From the NCBI GenBank assembly GCA_964346665.1, contig CAYFVC010000067.1, forward strand, positions 1 through 64,000: a stretch of DNA of 64,000 nucleotides, in the 5' to 3' direction. A model generated the notes under the pieces. It made no database searches and was not told the DNA's origin. It saw only the letters and a list, made by a program, of their open reading frames with translations. The translations under genes were made by a program, and so were the position numbers. This document shows positions 7,985-17,227 of the stretch, piece by piece (the first letter of the stretch is position 1; every line of letters starts with the position of its first letter). The stretch is from JAZGEG01 sp964346665 (lineage in GTDB: Archaea > Aenigmatarchaeota > Aenigmatarchaeia > QMZP01 > QMZT01).

Positions 7985-8784
7985 AATTCGTAATCTTCAC
8001 AGACCTTGACGGAACCTTACTTGACCCTAAGACTTATTCTTTCCAGAAAGCTTTGCCAACCCTGAAATTGATAAAAAAATTAAAAATACCCCTTATTTTT
8101 TGCACGAGTAAGACGCGAGCTGAAACCGAACTTTACAGAAAGAAAATCGAAAACAAAGACCCGTTTATAGTCGAGAATGGTGGCGCAATATTTATACCAA
8201 GAAACTACTTTGATTTCGAAATAAAATACGATCAGATCGATGGCGAATACTTTGTGATAAAACTAGGAGTGGAATACGAAAAATTGAGAAAGGTATTGGA
8301 ATCTATAAAAAACAAAGGTATCGAAATAACCGGTTTCGGGGACATGAACCCAAAGGAAATCCATGAACACTGCGGCCTTCCATTAGAGCAGGCAGAGCTA
8401 GCGAAACAGAGGGAATTCGATGAGGCTTTCAAGCCCGTTAATGAAGAGGACGAGAAAGAGATTTCGAGAATCATAAAGCAAAAAGGATTGAACTTCGTTA
8501 AAGGAGGGACTTGTTTTCATATCACGGGAAAGAACGACAAGGGGAAGGCCGTGAAAATCCTGACAGATTTATACAGGGAGAAATATAAAAAAATTATAAC
8601 GTGCGGACTTGGTGACTCGGAAAACGATTTCGAAATGTTAGAGGTTGTTGACAAGGCATACATAATTCAAAAACCGGACGGTTCATTCATTTCTGAAAGG
8701 TTCGAAAGGGTTGATGGTGTTGGTCCTATAGGGTGGAACAAAGCGATATCGAAGTTATTCAAATTTATAGAAAAGAAGATATAA
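7981..8784 (+). CDS. Mannosyl/glucosyl-3-phosphoglycerate phosphatase (HAD superfamily)
   Basis: Probable hydrolysis of the phosphate from glycosyl-3-phosphoglycerate, giving the compatible solute glycosylglycerate. HAD motif I is FTDLDGTLLD (about residues 5-14), motif II is FCTSKTRAE, and motif IV is CGLGDSENDFEML. The cap resembles the MPGP branch (FGDMNPKEIHEHCGLP). I use the ATG at 7981 rather than the GTG at 7969, because it overlaps the upstream stop as ATGA. 267 residues, normal for the family. Confidence 0.85.
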   Translation: MKFVIFTDLDGTLLDPKTYSFQKALPTLKLIKKLKIPLIFCTSKTRAETELYRKKIENKDPFIVENGGAIFIPRNYFDFEIKYDQIDGEYFVIKLGVEYEKLRKVLESIKNKGIEITGFGDMNPKEIHEHCGLPLEQAELAKQREFDEAFKPVNEEDEKEISRIIKQKGLNFVKGGTCFHITGKNDKGKAVKILTDLYREKYKKIITCGLGDSENDFEMLEVVDKAYIIQKPDGSFISERFERVDGVGPIGWNKAISKLFKFIEKKI

Positions 8785-8791
8785 TCTTATT

Positions 8792-10264
8792 ATGAATTAT
8801 GAGGGTGAAATTGGAGGCGTGGTGGAGAGAAACAACGAAAGGGTTTTGCTTATCGATGCCGAAAAACCTATGGGTGATTCAAAGAAATACAACAATAGAT
8901 ATGTGTGTTTAGTGAAAATAAACGAAAATATTTACAAAAAACTTGAAAAACTGTATATAAAAAATGCAATCGAAGGGGTAAGGAAGATCGATGGGAAGAA
9001 AAATTTTTTAACAAGGATTCAAAAGATTTTGGATTCCAAGTTTGAGCTCATGGCAGACAAGGACTTCTTCTTCTTTTTGTCTCCAGGGTTTTTGAACAGA
9101 TTCAAGAATTTTCGTATGGTTAAGAAAGGAGCTAAATGTTTAAATGAAGTAGGAGAGAAAGATGTGAGAAGAATCGAGGGATTGAAATCAAAAGATCCTA
9201 GAAAGGTTGAAAAAACAATCGAAATGCTAGGAGAGATACGATCGGAATTGTCGGAAGTGAAGAAATGGAAATGGATTTTGAAGAAATCCAACGTTAGAAT
9301 TGCCCTTATATTCCCTTTTTACAACGAACCGAGCGTGATCGAAAACGTAAGGGATGTCTGGGATTTGATAGAAGAGGGGATAGTCGAGGAAATAATTATC
9401 GCGGATGGATGGTCTGATAACCCATCAGCGGATGTCATCAAACGAAGGCTGGATGCTCCCCTTACCGTTGTAAAAAACCCCGGAACAGGCAAAGGAGAGG
9501 CCTTGGAATCCGCTGTAAAATACGCCTTCCATCGAAAGTTTGATCTCGTGGTTTGTCTTGATTCAGATATAATACCACCCTTACATAGGGTAAATGATAT
9601 TCCGCCCCTGCCTTTGGACATAACATGCAACTTCTTCGCCAGAAATTTTATATCCATGTTTGTTAGGATGTTAAAAAAACATGGTAAAACAAAGGCTTTG
9701 AGAACGTACTATAAGGCGAGTTATATGAGAATACAGAAAAGGGGAGATATATTAATACCTCTAAGGTTCGGAGGAACTACGATTTACGTGAAAAAATTGT
9801 ACAAGATGCTGAAATTTAAATCGATTGATGAATTTCTATATCCTTTATCAGGGGAATACGCATTCAACCCTGAATTTCTTCTCAAGGAATTGTCTGTTTC
9901 GAGGGATCTTTTCGAACTCTTTGGAAGGAAATATCATGGTTCAGGCCTACCATCTGGTTTTACAATTGAGAATTTTTGGAATATCCTGATGGAAATAAAA
10001 GGATTGAATGTCGCTTTTTGCAACATGTTTATCCACCATCATACCCCAAGGAAGGAAAAGGTTAAAGACCCTCTAGCTTATGCAAAGCAGAGAGGAACCG
10101 TTACCATGGGAGCTTTTGGAGCAATCTTGCAATCCTTGCCTAGAGAAGAGGCAAAAAAATACGTTCGACATTTTGATTTTGATTTATTCAGGCTCCCCAG
10201 ACCAAAACTAAGGTTAGAGATTGATGGAAAAGGTGTAAAAAATATCAAGTTCATGAAGAATTGA
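8792..10264 (+). CDS. GT-A glycosyltransferase with N-terminal extension, GT81-like
   Basis: 490 residues. The first 160 or so are a charged domain I do not recognise. From about residue 169 a GT-A fold begins: VRIALIFPFYNEPSVIENV, then EEIIIADGWSDNPSADV, GTGKGEALESAV, and the metal site VVCLDSDII. YPLSGEYAFNPEFL matches the QPLSGE motif of the GT81-like gene two positions upstream, suggesting a related acceptor. The gene starts 7 nt after the phosphatase, so the three are probably one operon. The substrate is unknown; a second glycosylation step of the same solute is possible. Confidence 0.7.
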   Translation: MNYEGEIGGVVERNNERVLLIDAEKPMGDSKKYNNRYVCLVKINENIYKKLEKLYIKNAIEGVRKIDGKKNFLTRIQKILDSKFELMADKDFFFFLSPGFLNRFKNFRMVKKGAKCLNEVGEKDVRRIEGLKSKDPRKVEKTIEMLGEIRSELSEVKKWKWILKKSNVRIALIFPFYNEPSVIENVRDVWDLIEEGIVEEIIIADGWSDNPSADVIKRRLDAPLTVVKNPGTGKGEALESAVKYAFHRKFDLVVCLDSDIIPPLHRVNDIPPLPLDITCNFFARNFISMFVRMLKKHGKTKALRTYYKASYMRIQKRGDILIPLRFGGTTIYVKKLYKMLKFKSIDEFLYPLSGEYAFNPEFLLKELSVSRDLFELFGRKYHGSGLPSGFTIENFWNILMEIKGLNVAFCNMFIHHHTPRKEKVKDPLAYAKQRGTVTMGAFGAILQSLPREEAKKYVRHFDFDLFRLPRPKLRLEIDGKGVKNIKFMKN

Positions 10265-10294
10265 ACTTTTTTAACCAGTATTCTAATTTTAGTT

Positions 10295-10996
10295 ATGAAA
10301 GCCGTGATACTAGCGGGCGGGAAGGGAGAAAGACTTCGACCTCTCACCCACAAAACCCCGAAGCCATTGCTCACTATAAAGGACAGGACGATCCTCGAGT
10401 ACGTGATAGAATATCTTAAGAAACACGGCATCCGAGATATCATATTGACAATAGGGTACAAGGAGGATCAAATAAAAGAATTCTTCGGGAACGGGAAGAA
10501 ATTCGGCGTGAAGATCGAATACTCCGTGGAGGAAAAACCCCTGGGAACAGCAGGCTGTTTAGTTCCGATAAAGAACAAACTGAAAGAAACCTTCATTCTG
10601 ATAGGTGGGGACAACCTCACTAAACTGAATCTGAAAAAATTCATGGAGTTCCACAAGAAGAAAAAGGGAATCCTCACCGCTGCCCTGTTCGAATTCGAGG
10701 AGAAATCGAAATGGGGGATTTACAACCTGAAAAAGGACAAGTCCGTTCACGAATTCAAAGAAAAGCCAGTTTTCAAGCATACTGCTGGAACCATGATATT
10801 CTGTCTGGAGCCCGAGATTTTCGAGCACATCCCAAAAAAACCGAAAGGAGTCGTGAATCTCACAGACCACATAATTCCCGATCTGCTCAAGAAGGGAGTG
10901 AAAATATTCGGGTTCAAATTCAGCGATTTCTGGGAGGATATAGGAAACCACGACGATTACAAAAGGGTTAATAAGATTAAGGACACTCTTTGCTAA
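10295..10996 (+). CDS. Sugar-1-phosphate nucleotidyltransferase
   Basis: Makes an NDP-sugar from NTP and a hexose-1-phosphate. The 233 residues begin MKAVILAGGKGERLRPLTH, with PKPLL and the signature loop, then EYVIEYLKKHGI, EKPLGTAGCL, LIGGDNLT (metal Asp) and FWEDIGNHDDYKR. It lacks the C-terminal left-handed helix found in longer family members, so it is the short RmlA/GMP-like form. It probably supplies the donor for the adjacent glycosyltransferases. Base and sugar specificity cannot be read from the sequence. Confidence 0.88.
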   Translation: MKAVILAGGKGERLRPLTHKTPKPLLTIKDRTILEYVIEYLKKHGIRDIILTIGYKEDQIKEFFGNGKKFGVKIEYSVEEKPLGTAGCLVPIKNKLKETFILIGGDNLTKLNLKKFMEFHKKKKGILTAALFEFEEKSKWGIYNLKKDKSVHEFKEKPVFKHTAGTMIFCLEPEIFEHIPKKPKGVVNLTDHIIPDLLKKGVKIFGFKFSDFWEDIGNHDDYKRVNKIKDTLC

Positions 10997-11914
10997 TTAT
11001 CTTTTTCTCAATTGTTTTGCAGCATCTTCCGGAGAAACCTCGTTGACATTCAAGCCGAAAAACTCAAGGCCTGCGTGCGTAACAAGTCTTGGGTAAAAAC
11101 TGATATGGAAATGGGAGAAATCTGATTTAGGGAAGTTGTGATAAACCATGTTATACGAAATCTTTGGGAACAGTTTTTTGATACTCTTAAAAACACCGTG
11201 AATTATTGTTGCCAAATCCTTCATTCCCTCTTCTTTCATCTCGGAAATTTCTGAGAAGTGTCTCTTTGGGAAGAAGGAAAGCTCGAAAGGCCAGACAGAA
11301 ACATAAGGAGCGAAACATATCCAGTTCCTGTTAACATCAACCACCCTTTTTCGCGATTCTATTTCTTTTTTGATCATTAAACAGTAACCGCATTTTCCTT
11401 CCTTCTTGAAATAACGTTCAGAATCTTCCATTTCATTTGCGATAAGCTTTGGAAAAAAGGGAGAGGCAAGAATCTGCAAATGAGAGTGGTGGATGGATTC
11501 CCCTCCCCCCTCTCCCCTGTTCTTGAATATGATGACATATTTCACACCATTCTTTTTCATTAAGTCTCCAGAATGCTTTTTCAGGGTTTTGAGAACAAGG
11601 AAAATTTGATCAACTTTCATTTGGTCATAATCCTCGGTATGCTTGGGGGTTTCCACCAAAATGTTATGGATACTAGATGATGTCAACTTAACAGGAAACT
11701 TGTTTCGAAAAATCCTGATTTTCCAGTTTTTTTCATCCGGGTACACGAATAGACTCGGAGGTGTTAATTTTTCATTCCCTGGACAGAAAAAACACACATG
11801 CTTTGGTTTTTTCACCCCCTCCCTTCTACTTATCGATGCCCCGGGTCTCTTTGAACGCTTGGTTGCTATTATGACCTCTCTACCAAGAATATCCCTTCTT
11901 ATCTCGTTGCTCAT
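10997..11914 (-). CDS. Galactose-1-phosphate uridylyltransferase-like HIT-superfamily protein
   Basis: Nucleotidyl transfer to a sugar phosphate in the GalT family. The 305 residues carry RRDILGREVIIAT, a zinc CFFCPGNE knuckle, the RIFRNKFP strand, the active-site region GEGGGESIHHSHLQI (GalT proteins usually show HPHxQ; here HSHLQ), a second CGYC pair, and a second HIT-like half with FPKSDFSHFHISFYP. It converges with the nucleotidyltransferase gene (stop codons adjacent). Possible alternative: an ADP-sugar or NDP-sugar phosphorylase of the same superfamily. Confidence 0.8.
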   Translation of the reverse strand: MSNEIRRDILGREVIIATKRSKRPGASISRREGVKKPKHVCFFCPGNEKLTPPSLFVYPDEKNWKIRIFRNKFPVKLTSSSIHNILVETPKHTEDYDQMKVDQIFLVLKTLKKHSGDLMKKNGVKYVIIFKNRGEGGGESIHHSHLQILASPFFPKLIANEMEDSERYFKKEGKCGYCLMIKKEIESRKRVVDVNRNWICFAPYVSVWPFELSFFPKRHFSEISEMKEEGMKDLATIIHGVFKSIKKLFPKISYNMVYHNFPKSDFSHFHISFYPRLVTHAGLEFFGLNVNEVSPEDAAKQLRKR

Positions 11915-12013
11915 TCAATCTAATTAACTATTACTCCAGTTTTTTTATAAAAGATTTGCAAAGGGCAATCAGCATGGAAGACCACTTTTTAAATTTTAAA
12001 TCAATTTTTCACT

Positions 12014-13306
12014 ATGAATCCCGAAAAACACGATTTGTTCATGGCAACCGTTGGCTCTGATTTCGAGCTAGGTGACTTCGCCAAAAAAACTGAGGGGAAG
12101 AAGGCGTACAGAATATGGCATATTAAAGAGGGAGGAGGGAGCATAGACTCGGCTCCTGTTATGTACGAGGGCAAACTTTTCGTAGCCTCCCTCGACAATT
12201 ACCTTTACGCGATAAACCCTGAGACGGGGAAGTTGATCTGGAAGTTCAGAGCGGATTCCCCTTTCATTGATAATTATCCTGCATACTGGAAAGGAAGGCT
12301 TTACATTGGAAACTACGACCAAAACTTTTACTGTATAGATGCAAAGACCGGAAAAGAAATTTGGAGATTCCGGACGGGAGACAATATATTCGGATCATGC
12401 GCTTTGGTTGTGGGCGGCAATGTTATATTCACTTCCAAAGACTTCTACGTATACTGTCTGGATTGCAAGACGGGTAAAATGATATGGGCATTCAGAACAG
12501 GCGGGTGGAGCGCTTCGACGCCCACACTCGCTGAAAACAAGGTTTTTGTCGGTTCTTCAGATGGAAACTTTTACTGCCTTGACCCAGAAACCGGAAAAGA
12601 AATCTGGCGCTTTAAAACTTCAGGAAACATATTTTCCCAGAACAGGTTCGCTGTGAATGATGGAATTATATACTTCGGCTCGGACGATTCGAATGTCTAC
12701 GGAGTGGGTATTTCTGACGGTAAAGAGAAGTTCAGGTTCAGGACTGGAGGATTCGTAAATGTAGTCCCCAGGGTTCATAACAACGTTGTTTACATTCATG
12801 CCAACGACAGACACCTATACGCAGTTGACATTAAAACGCGAAAAGAAATCTGGAGATTCAAGACAGGACACGATGAGGGCGGAACCGAAGCAATGATGCA
12901 TGATAATAAACTGTATTTCGGTTCTTCTGACGATAACCTTTACTGTTTGGATCCGAATACTGGAAAAGAAATCTGGCGCTTTAAAACAAGCGGGCCCGTA
13001 TGGACACCACCACTTATAAAGAACGATCGAATTTATTTCGGTTCCTTTGATTGCCACCTGTATTGCATCACAACGGAAGGTAAGCTCCTTTGGAGGTTCC
13101 AAACCTCAACACTAAACCAGACCAAATACGAATACGAGGAGGAAACGATTTTCGAGTTCAAGCCTCCTAAAGTCGAGGAAACAAAAGACGAGGAAAAGGA
13201 TATTTATGAGGTGAAAACAGAGGTGATGCACGGCGACACATATAAAGCTAAAAGCGAATATCAAATGGAAATACACTATCAATCAAAAGGTGGGGAGTAT
13301 AAATGA
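12014..13306 (+). CDS. PQQ-type beta-propeller protein, paralogue 1 of 4
   Basis: 430 residues with no signal peptide or membrane segment, so probably cytoplasmic. After an N-terminal segment (MNPEKHDLFMATVGSDFELGD, then AYRIWHIKEGGGSID) come about eight blades, each with a YFGSxDxNLYCLDxxTGKEIWRFKTG-type repeat. Aromatic Trp and Phe positions recur every 38-42 residues, like BamB/PQQ-repeat folds. A tail of about 65 residues (EEETIFEFKPP, then YKAKSEYQMEIHYQ) is charged and Tyr-rich. It overlaps paralogue 2 by 4 nt. Enzyme residues for PQQ binding are not evident; a scaffold or sensing role is a guess. Confidence 0.8.
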   Translation: MNPEKHDLFMATVGSDFELGDFAKKTEGKKAYRIWHIKEGGGSIDSAPVMYEGKLFVASLDNYLYAINPETGKLIWKFRADSPFIDNYPAYWKGRLYIGNYDQNFYCIDAKTGKEIWRFRTGDNIFGSCALVVGGNVIFTSKDFYVYCLDCKTGKMIWAFRTGGWSASTPTLAENKVFVGSSDGNFYCLDPETGKEIWRFKTSGNIFSQNRFAVNDGIIYFGSDDSNVYGVGISDGKEKFRFRTGGFVNVVPRVHNNVVYIHANDRHLYAVDIKTRKEIWRFKTGHDEGGTEAMMHDNKLYFGSSDDNLYCLDPNTGKEIWRFKTSGPVWTPPLIKNDRIYFGSFDCHLYCITTEGKLLWRFQTSTLNQTKYEYEEETIFEFKPPKVEETKDEEKDIYEVKTEVMHGDTYKAKSEYQMEIHYQSKGGEYK

Positions 13307-14565
13307 GCGTTCAGTTCGAGAAGGATTTTGACATAGAGATGACCGATCTGACCAAGAAGAAAAAAGGCAAGAGGTTCAGCATCCTGTGGACACACCTGCC
13401 CGGTGGCGGAAGTATCGCTTCAATCCCACTGGTCCACAACGATGTGATATACTTCGGATGTGATGATTTCTACGTTTACGCGGTTTCGCTCGAAGGTAAA
13501 GAGATATGGAAATTCAAAACGAACGGCTGCATCCCAAATGCAACTCCTCTTATAAAAGATAATATTCTCTACATAGGCTCTTATGACGGATACTTACACG
13601 CTATAAACATAAAAACAGGAAAACTCGTTTGGAAGTTCAAAACGGGTGATAAGATATGCTTTTCTGCATCTATTCATAAAAACGTCATCTACTTCGGTTC
13701 AAGGGACGGTTATGTTTATGCTGTTGACACGAAAGGAGAAGAATTATGGAGGTTCAAGACAGGGGATTTTGTGAGATCCGTTCCAACCGTTCACAACAAC
13801 AAGATTTTCGTTGGCTCTTACGATTGCAATCTTTACGCGTTGGACTTCAACGGTAAGGAGATTTGGAGGTTCAAAACAGGAGGAGTTATAATAAATATCG
13901 AACCGTTTTGCATAGAAAAGAACAAAATTTACTTTGGCTCTTATGACAACAACCTTTATGCAGTGGACACGGAAACGGGAAAAGAACTATGGAGGTTCAA
14001 GGCGAGCTGGGGCGTGAACGGCGTCCCTACCCTGCATAAGGGAAGATTGTATTTCGGCTCCGAGGATGGGAATTTTTATTCGATTGATCTGAAAGGGAAT
14101 GAGGTATGGCGTTTCAAGGCGGGAGGAGGGATAGGGACCAGTCACACAGCAATTCATAAGAACACGGCTTATTTCGGTTCTGAAGATGGGAATCTTTATG
14201 CCTTAGACATGAATACAGGGAAGGAGAAATGGAGGTTCAAAACGTTCGGACCAACATGGGCCGGCTCTATTTTATACAAAGGGATAATATATCTCGGTTC
14301 CTGGGATTGCCACATGTACGCTATAGATCCAGAAAAGGGCAAGGAAATGTGGAGGTTCGTCACCTCCACACTGAACCAGTCCGATGAAATTCTGGAAGAG
14401 GAAACCCCTATCGAATTCGCGGAAAGGAAGGAAGAGAAAGAAGTAATAGAGGAAGACAAATACACCGTAAAGAGAACAGTCGAGATTTCAGGGGATGTTT
14501 ACACCACAAGAAGCGAATACGCTTTCAAATCAGAATACGATAAGAAGGAGAAACATTACGAATAA
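13303..14565 (+). CDS. PQQ-type beta-propeller protein, paralogue 2 of 4
   Basis: 420 residues, cytoplasmic by absence of a signal peptide. Eight repeats such as VIYFGSRDGYVYAVDTKGEELWRF and ENLYALDMNTGKEKWRF-like blades are visible. Its N-terminus (MSVQFEKDFDIEMTDLTKKKK) is shorter and more diverged than in the other three, but the GGGSIAS entry to blade 1 is kept. The tail again ends in SEYAFKSEYDKKEKHYE. The ATG overlaps the paralogue 1 stop as ATGA, so the two are translated together. Confidence 0.8.
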   Translation: MSVQFEKDFDIEMTDLTKKKKGKRFSILWTHLPGGGSIASIPLVHNDVIYFGCDDFYVYAVSLEGKEIWKFKTNGCIPNATPLIKDNILYIGSYDGYLHAINIKTGKLVWKFKTGDKICFSASIHKNVIYFGSRDGYVYAVDTKGEELWRFKTGDFVRSVPTVHNNKIFVGSYDCNLYALDFNGKEIWRFKTGGVIINIEPFCIEKNKIYFGSYDNNLYAVDTETGKELWRFKASWGVNGVPTLHKGRLYFGSEDGNFYSIDLKGNEVWRFKAGGGIGTSHTAIHKNTAYFGSEDGNLYALDMNTGKEKWRFKTFGPTWAGSILYKGIIYLGSWDCHMYAIDPEKGKEMWRFVTSTLNQSDEILEEETPIEFAERKEEKEVIEEDKYTVKRTVEISGDVYTTRSEYAFKSEYDKKEKHYE

Positions 14566-14598
14566 CGAACTTATTAATTTTTCAGACAAATTTTCACT

Positions 14599-15885
14599 AT
14601 GAAATACGAAAAAGAAAGCTTTTTCACCGCAACCGTAGGAAGCGAGATGGGATTCGAGCTTGGAGATTTCGTGAAGAAGACGAAGACAGGGAAAGCCTTC
14701 CGTATATGGCACATAAAGGAAGGCGGGGGTTGTGTTGAATGCACTCCGGTTATCATAGACAACATCCTGTATTTCACTTCCCACGACCACAATCTCTACG
14801 CTTACGAGTTGCCTTCAAGAAAACTACTATGGAAGTTCAGAACGGGTGCCCTGCTCAGTCAGACTACACCTGTATTTTGGAATGATTACGTATACATTTG
14901 TTGTTATGATAATAATCTATACTGCATACATGCTAGAACAGGCAAGGAGTTATGGAGATTCCGAACCGGAGATCGATTGTATTCAACCGCATCGGTTGGA
15001 GAAGGCATTGTTTACTTCTCCTCAAAAGACCAGTACGTATACGCAATAAACGCAGAGACTGGTAAAGAACTCTGGAAGTTCAGAACTGGCGGCTGGACAG
15101 GCTCAAAACCAACCTTGCACGAAGGAAGAGTCTTTGTTGGCTCTTTCGACGGAAATTTGTACTGCCTAGATGTCAAAACAGGAAAAGAATTGTGGAGGTT
15201 CAGAACAGAAGGCAATATATACAATTCTGATGATTTCGCCGTAAAAGATGGAATAGTGTATTTCGGAAGCGATGACCAGAACCTTTACGCCGTTAGCACG
15301 GATAGTGGCAAGGAGATCTGGAGATTCAGAACAGGAGGGATTGTAAACAGCGCAGCCACTATAAGTGACAACGTCATATACTTCGGTTCGCAGGACAGGA
15401 ACCTCTACGCCTTGGACATGAACGGCAAGGAGTTATGGAGATTCCAGACAGGAGACAAAGTGGCATCAAAGCCTATTGTTTATAAGGGAGTCATATATTT
15501 CGGTTCAACAGACTACAACCTTTACGCTGTCACAAAAGAAGGGAAACTTTTCTGGAAATTCAGAACCGAGAATGAGATCTGGAGTACACCTAACCTGAAG
15601 GAAGGAATAGTTTATTTCGGTTCATACGATTGCCATCTTTATGCAGTAGACGCAAAAATAGGAAAAGAACTTTTCAGATTTAAGACCAGCAGTTCAAAGG
15701 TTAGCGAATATGAAATCGAGCAGGAAACAATATTCGAATTCAAACCACCAGAAGTCAAAGAAGAAAAGGAAGAAAAGGAAGATAGGTATGAAGTGAAAAC
15801 TCAGGCCACACACGAGAGCACGTACGACACGAAAAGCGAATACGTTTTCAAGAGTGAGTACAAACAAGAGTCGGAATACAAATAA
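14599..15885 (+). CDS. PQQ-type beta-propeller protein, paralogue 3 of 4
   Basis: 428 residues. The N-terminus MKYEKESFFTATVGSEMGFELGDFVKK is close to paralogues 1 and 4. About eight blades follow with xIYFGSxDxNLYAV and GKELWRFRTG repeats. The tail has EQETIFEFKPPEV, an acidic Glu/Lys run, then TKSEYVFKSEYKQESEYK, identical at its end to paralogue 4. It is separated from paralogue 2 by 33 nt, which includes AT-rich sequence that could hold a weak promoter. Confidence 0.8.
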   Translation: MKYEKESFFTATVGSEMGFELGDFVKKTKTGKAFRIWHIKEGGGCVECTPVIIDNILYFTSHDHNLYAYELPSRKLLWKFRTGALLSQTTPVFWNDYVYICCYDNNLYCIHARTGKELWRFRTGDRLYSTASVGEGIVYFSSKDQYVYAINAETGKELWKFRTGGWTGSKPTLHEGRVFVGSFDGNLYCLDVKTGKELWRFRTEGNIYNSDDFAVKDGIVYFGSDDQNLYAVSTDSGKEIWRFRTGGIVNSAATISDNVIYFGSQDRNLYALDMNGKELWRFQTGDKVASKPIVYKGVIYFGSTDYNLYAVTKEGKLFWKFRTENEIWSTPNLKEGIVYFGSYDCHLYAVDAKIGKELFRFKTSSSKVSEYEIEQETIFEFKPPEVKEEKEEKEDRYEVKTQATHESTYDTKSEYVFKSEYKQESEYK

Positions 15886-15917
15886 AGAGATTTTAAATTT
15901 TAACACAAGTGTTGATT

Positions 15918-17204
15918 ATGAACTTCGAAAGAAAAGACCTTTTCATGACAACCCTTGATCCCAAAATGGGATTTGAACTGGGAGATTTCGTGAAGAAAAA
16001 ACATGGAGGGAAGGTTTTCAAATCATTTTATTACAGGGGCGAGGGCGGAAATATAGACGCAAGTATCAGGGAATTCAACAATAAGATCCTGGTGGCGTCT
16101 CTTGACAGAAGGCTCTATAAACTAGATCCAAAAACAGGCAAGAAGATATGGGAATTCAAAGCAGGAGGGTATTTTGGAACAGGTGGACCGGAAGTTCATA
16201 ATTCAAGGGTTTATATAGGTAACTACGATCACAATTTCTACTGCATAGATTTCAATACGGGAAAGGAAATCTGGCGCTTCAAGACAGGGGATGTGATTTC
16301 CTCTTCTCCGTTGCTTGTAAAGGACATGGTCATCTTCCCTTCGCATGATTACTTCGTTTATGCCCTTGATATCAAAACGAGCAAGATGTTATGGGCTTTC
16401 CGAACAGGCGGTTGGACAAATTTCAGCCCTGTTTCTGATGGGGAGAACATATTCATCGCATCCTCAGATGGGAACCTCTATTGTTTGGATTTCGAGGGAA
16501 GGGAGAAATGGAGGTTCACCACAGGAGGGAACATGTTCACCAAGGAGCAGGCCCCAATAGTGGATGGGGTGATATACTTCGGCTCGGATGACTGTTTTAT
16601 TTACGGATTGGATATCAAGACAGGGAGAGAGGTCTGGAGATTCAAGACGGGTGGGATGGTAAATAGGCCTCCTGTTATATCGGATGGAAAAATGTACATA
16701 CTTTCGCATGACGGATATTTTTACTGCATAGACATGGAAACGCGAAAAGAGCTCTGGAGGTTCAAGACATCTTCAGATGAAGGTGGAACTAAAGCCCTCA
16801 TATTAAAAGACAGGATAATATTCTGTTCAGCTGATTACAACGTTTACTGCCTTGACAAGAATGGAAAACTTCTGTGGAAATTCCGAACAGGCGGACACAT
16901 ATGGAGCACGCCTTTGTTCTACAAAGGAAAGCTGTATGTGGGTTCATACGATTGTCGCCTTTACTGCATGGATATCGAAGGCAACGTGGAATGGAGATTC
17001 GAAACCTCGAACCTGAATCAAGCACTCTGCATAATCGAAAATGGAACTACAATGGAATTCAAGCCCCCGGAAATCACAGGGGAAAAAGAGGAGAGAGAAG
17101 AAAAATACGAAACCAAAACACAGACGGGAGGCGAAGACGCCTACAAGGTTCAAAGCGAGTACGTGTTCAAATCAGAATACAAGCAGGAATCCGAGTATAA
17201 GTAA
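15918..17204 (+). CDS. PQQ-type beta-propeller protein, paralogue 4 of 4
   Basis: About 428 residues from the ATG at 15918; upstream in-frame GTG and TTG at 15909-15914 are less likely, because MNFERKDLFMTTLDPKMGFELGDFV aligns with the paralogue N-termini. Eight WxF-TG blades follow, for example DCFIYGLDIKTGREVWRFKTG. The last 17 residues (SEYVFKSEYKQESEYK) match paralogue 3, while the blades differ more, so the tail is under its own constraint or was recently exchanged. Confidence 0.8.
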   Translation: MNFERKDLFMTTLDPKMGFELGDFVKKKHGGKVFKSFYYRGEGGNIDASIREFNNKILVASLDRRLYKLDPKTGKKIWEFKAGGYFGTGGPEVHNSRVYIGNYDHNFYCIDFNTGKEIWRFKTGDVISSSPLLVKDMVIFPSHDYFVYALDIKTSKMLWAFRTGGWTNFSPVSDGENIFIASSDGNLYCLDFEGREKWRFTTGGNMFTKEQAPIVDGVIYFGSDDCFIYGLDIKTGREVWRFKTGGMVNRPPVISDGKMYILSHDGYFYCIDMETRKELWRFKTSSDEGGTKALILKDRIIFCSADYNVYCLDKNGKLLWKFRTGGHIWSTPLFYKGKLYVGSYDCRLYCMDIEGNVEWRFETSNLNQALCIIENGTTMEFKPPEITGEKEEREEKYETKTQTGGEDAYKVQSEYVFKSEYKQESEYK

Positions 17205-17227
17205 TTCCAGACCACTTCTCGAATTGA

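Noticed and set aside
12014..17204. PQQ-dependent dehydrogenases
   Set aside because: The proteins have the beta-propeller repeats but no signal peptide, no cytochrome site and no recognisable PQQ/metal ligand pattern, so the name describes only the fold.
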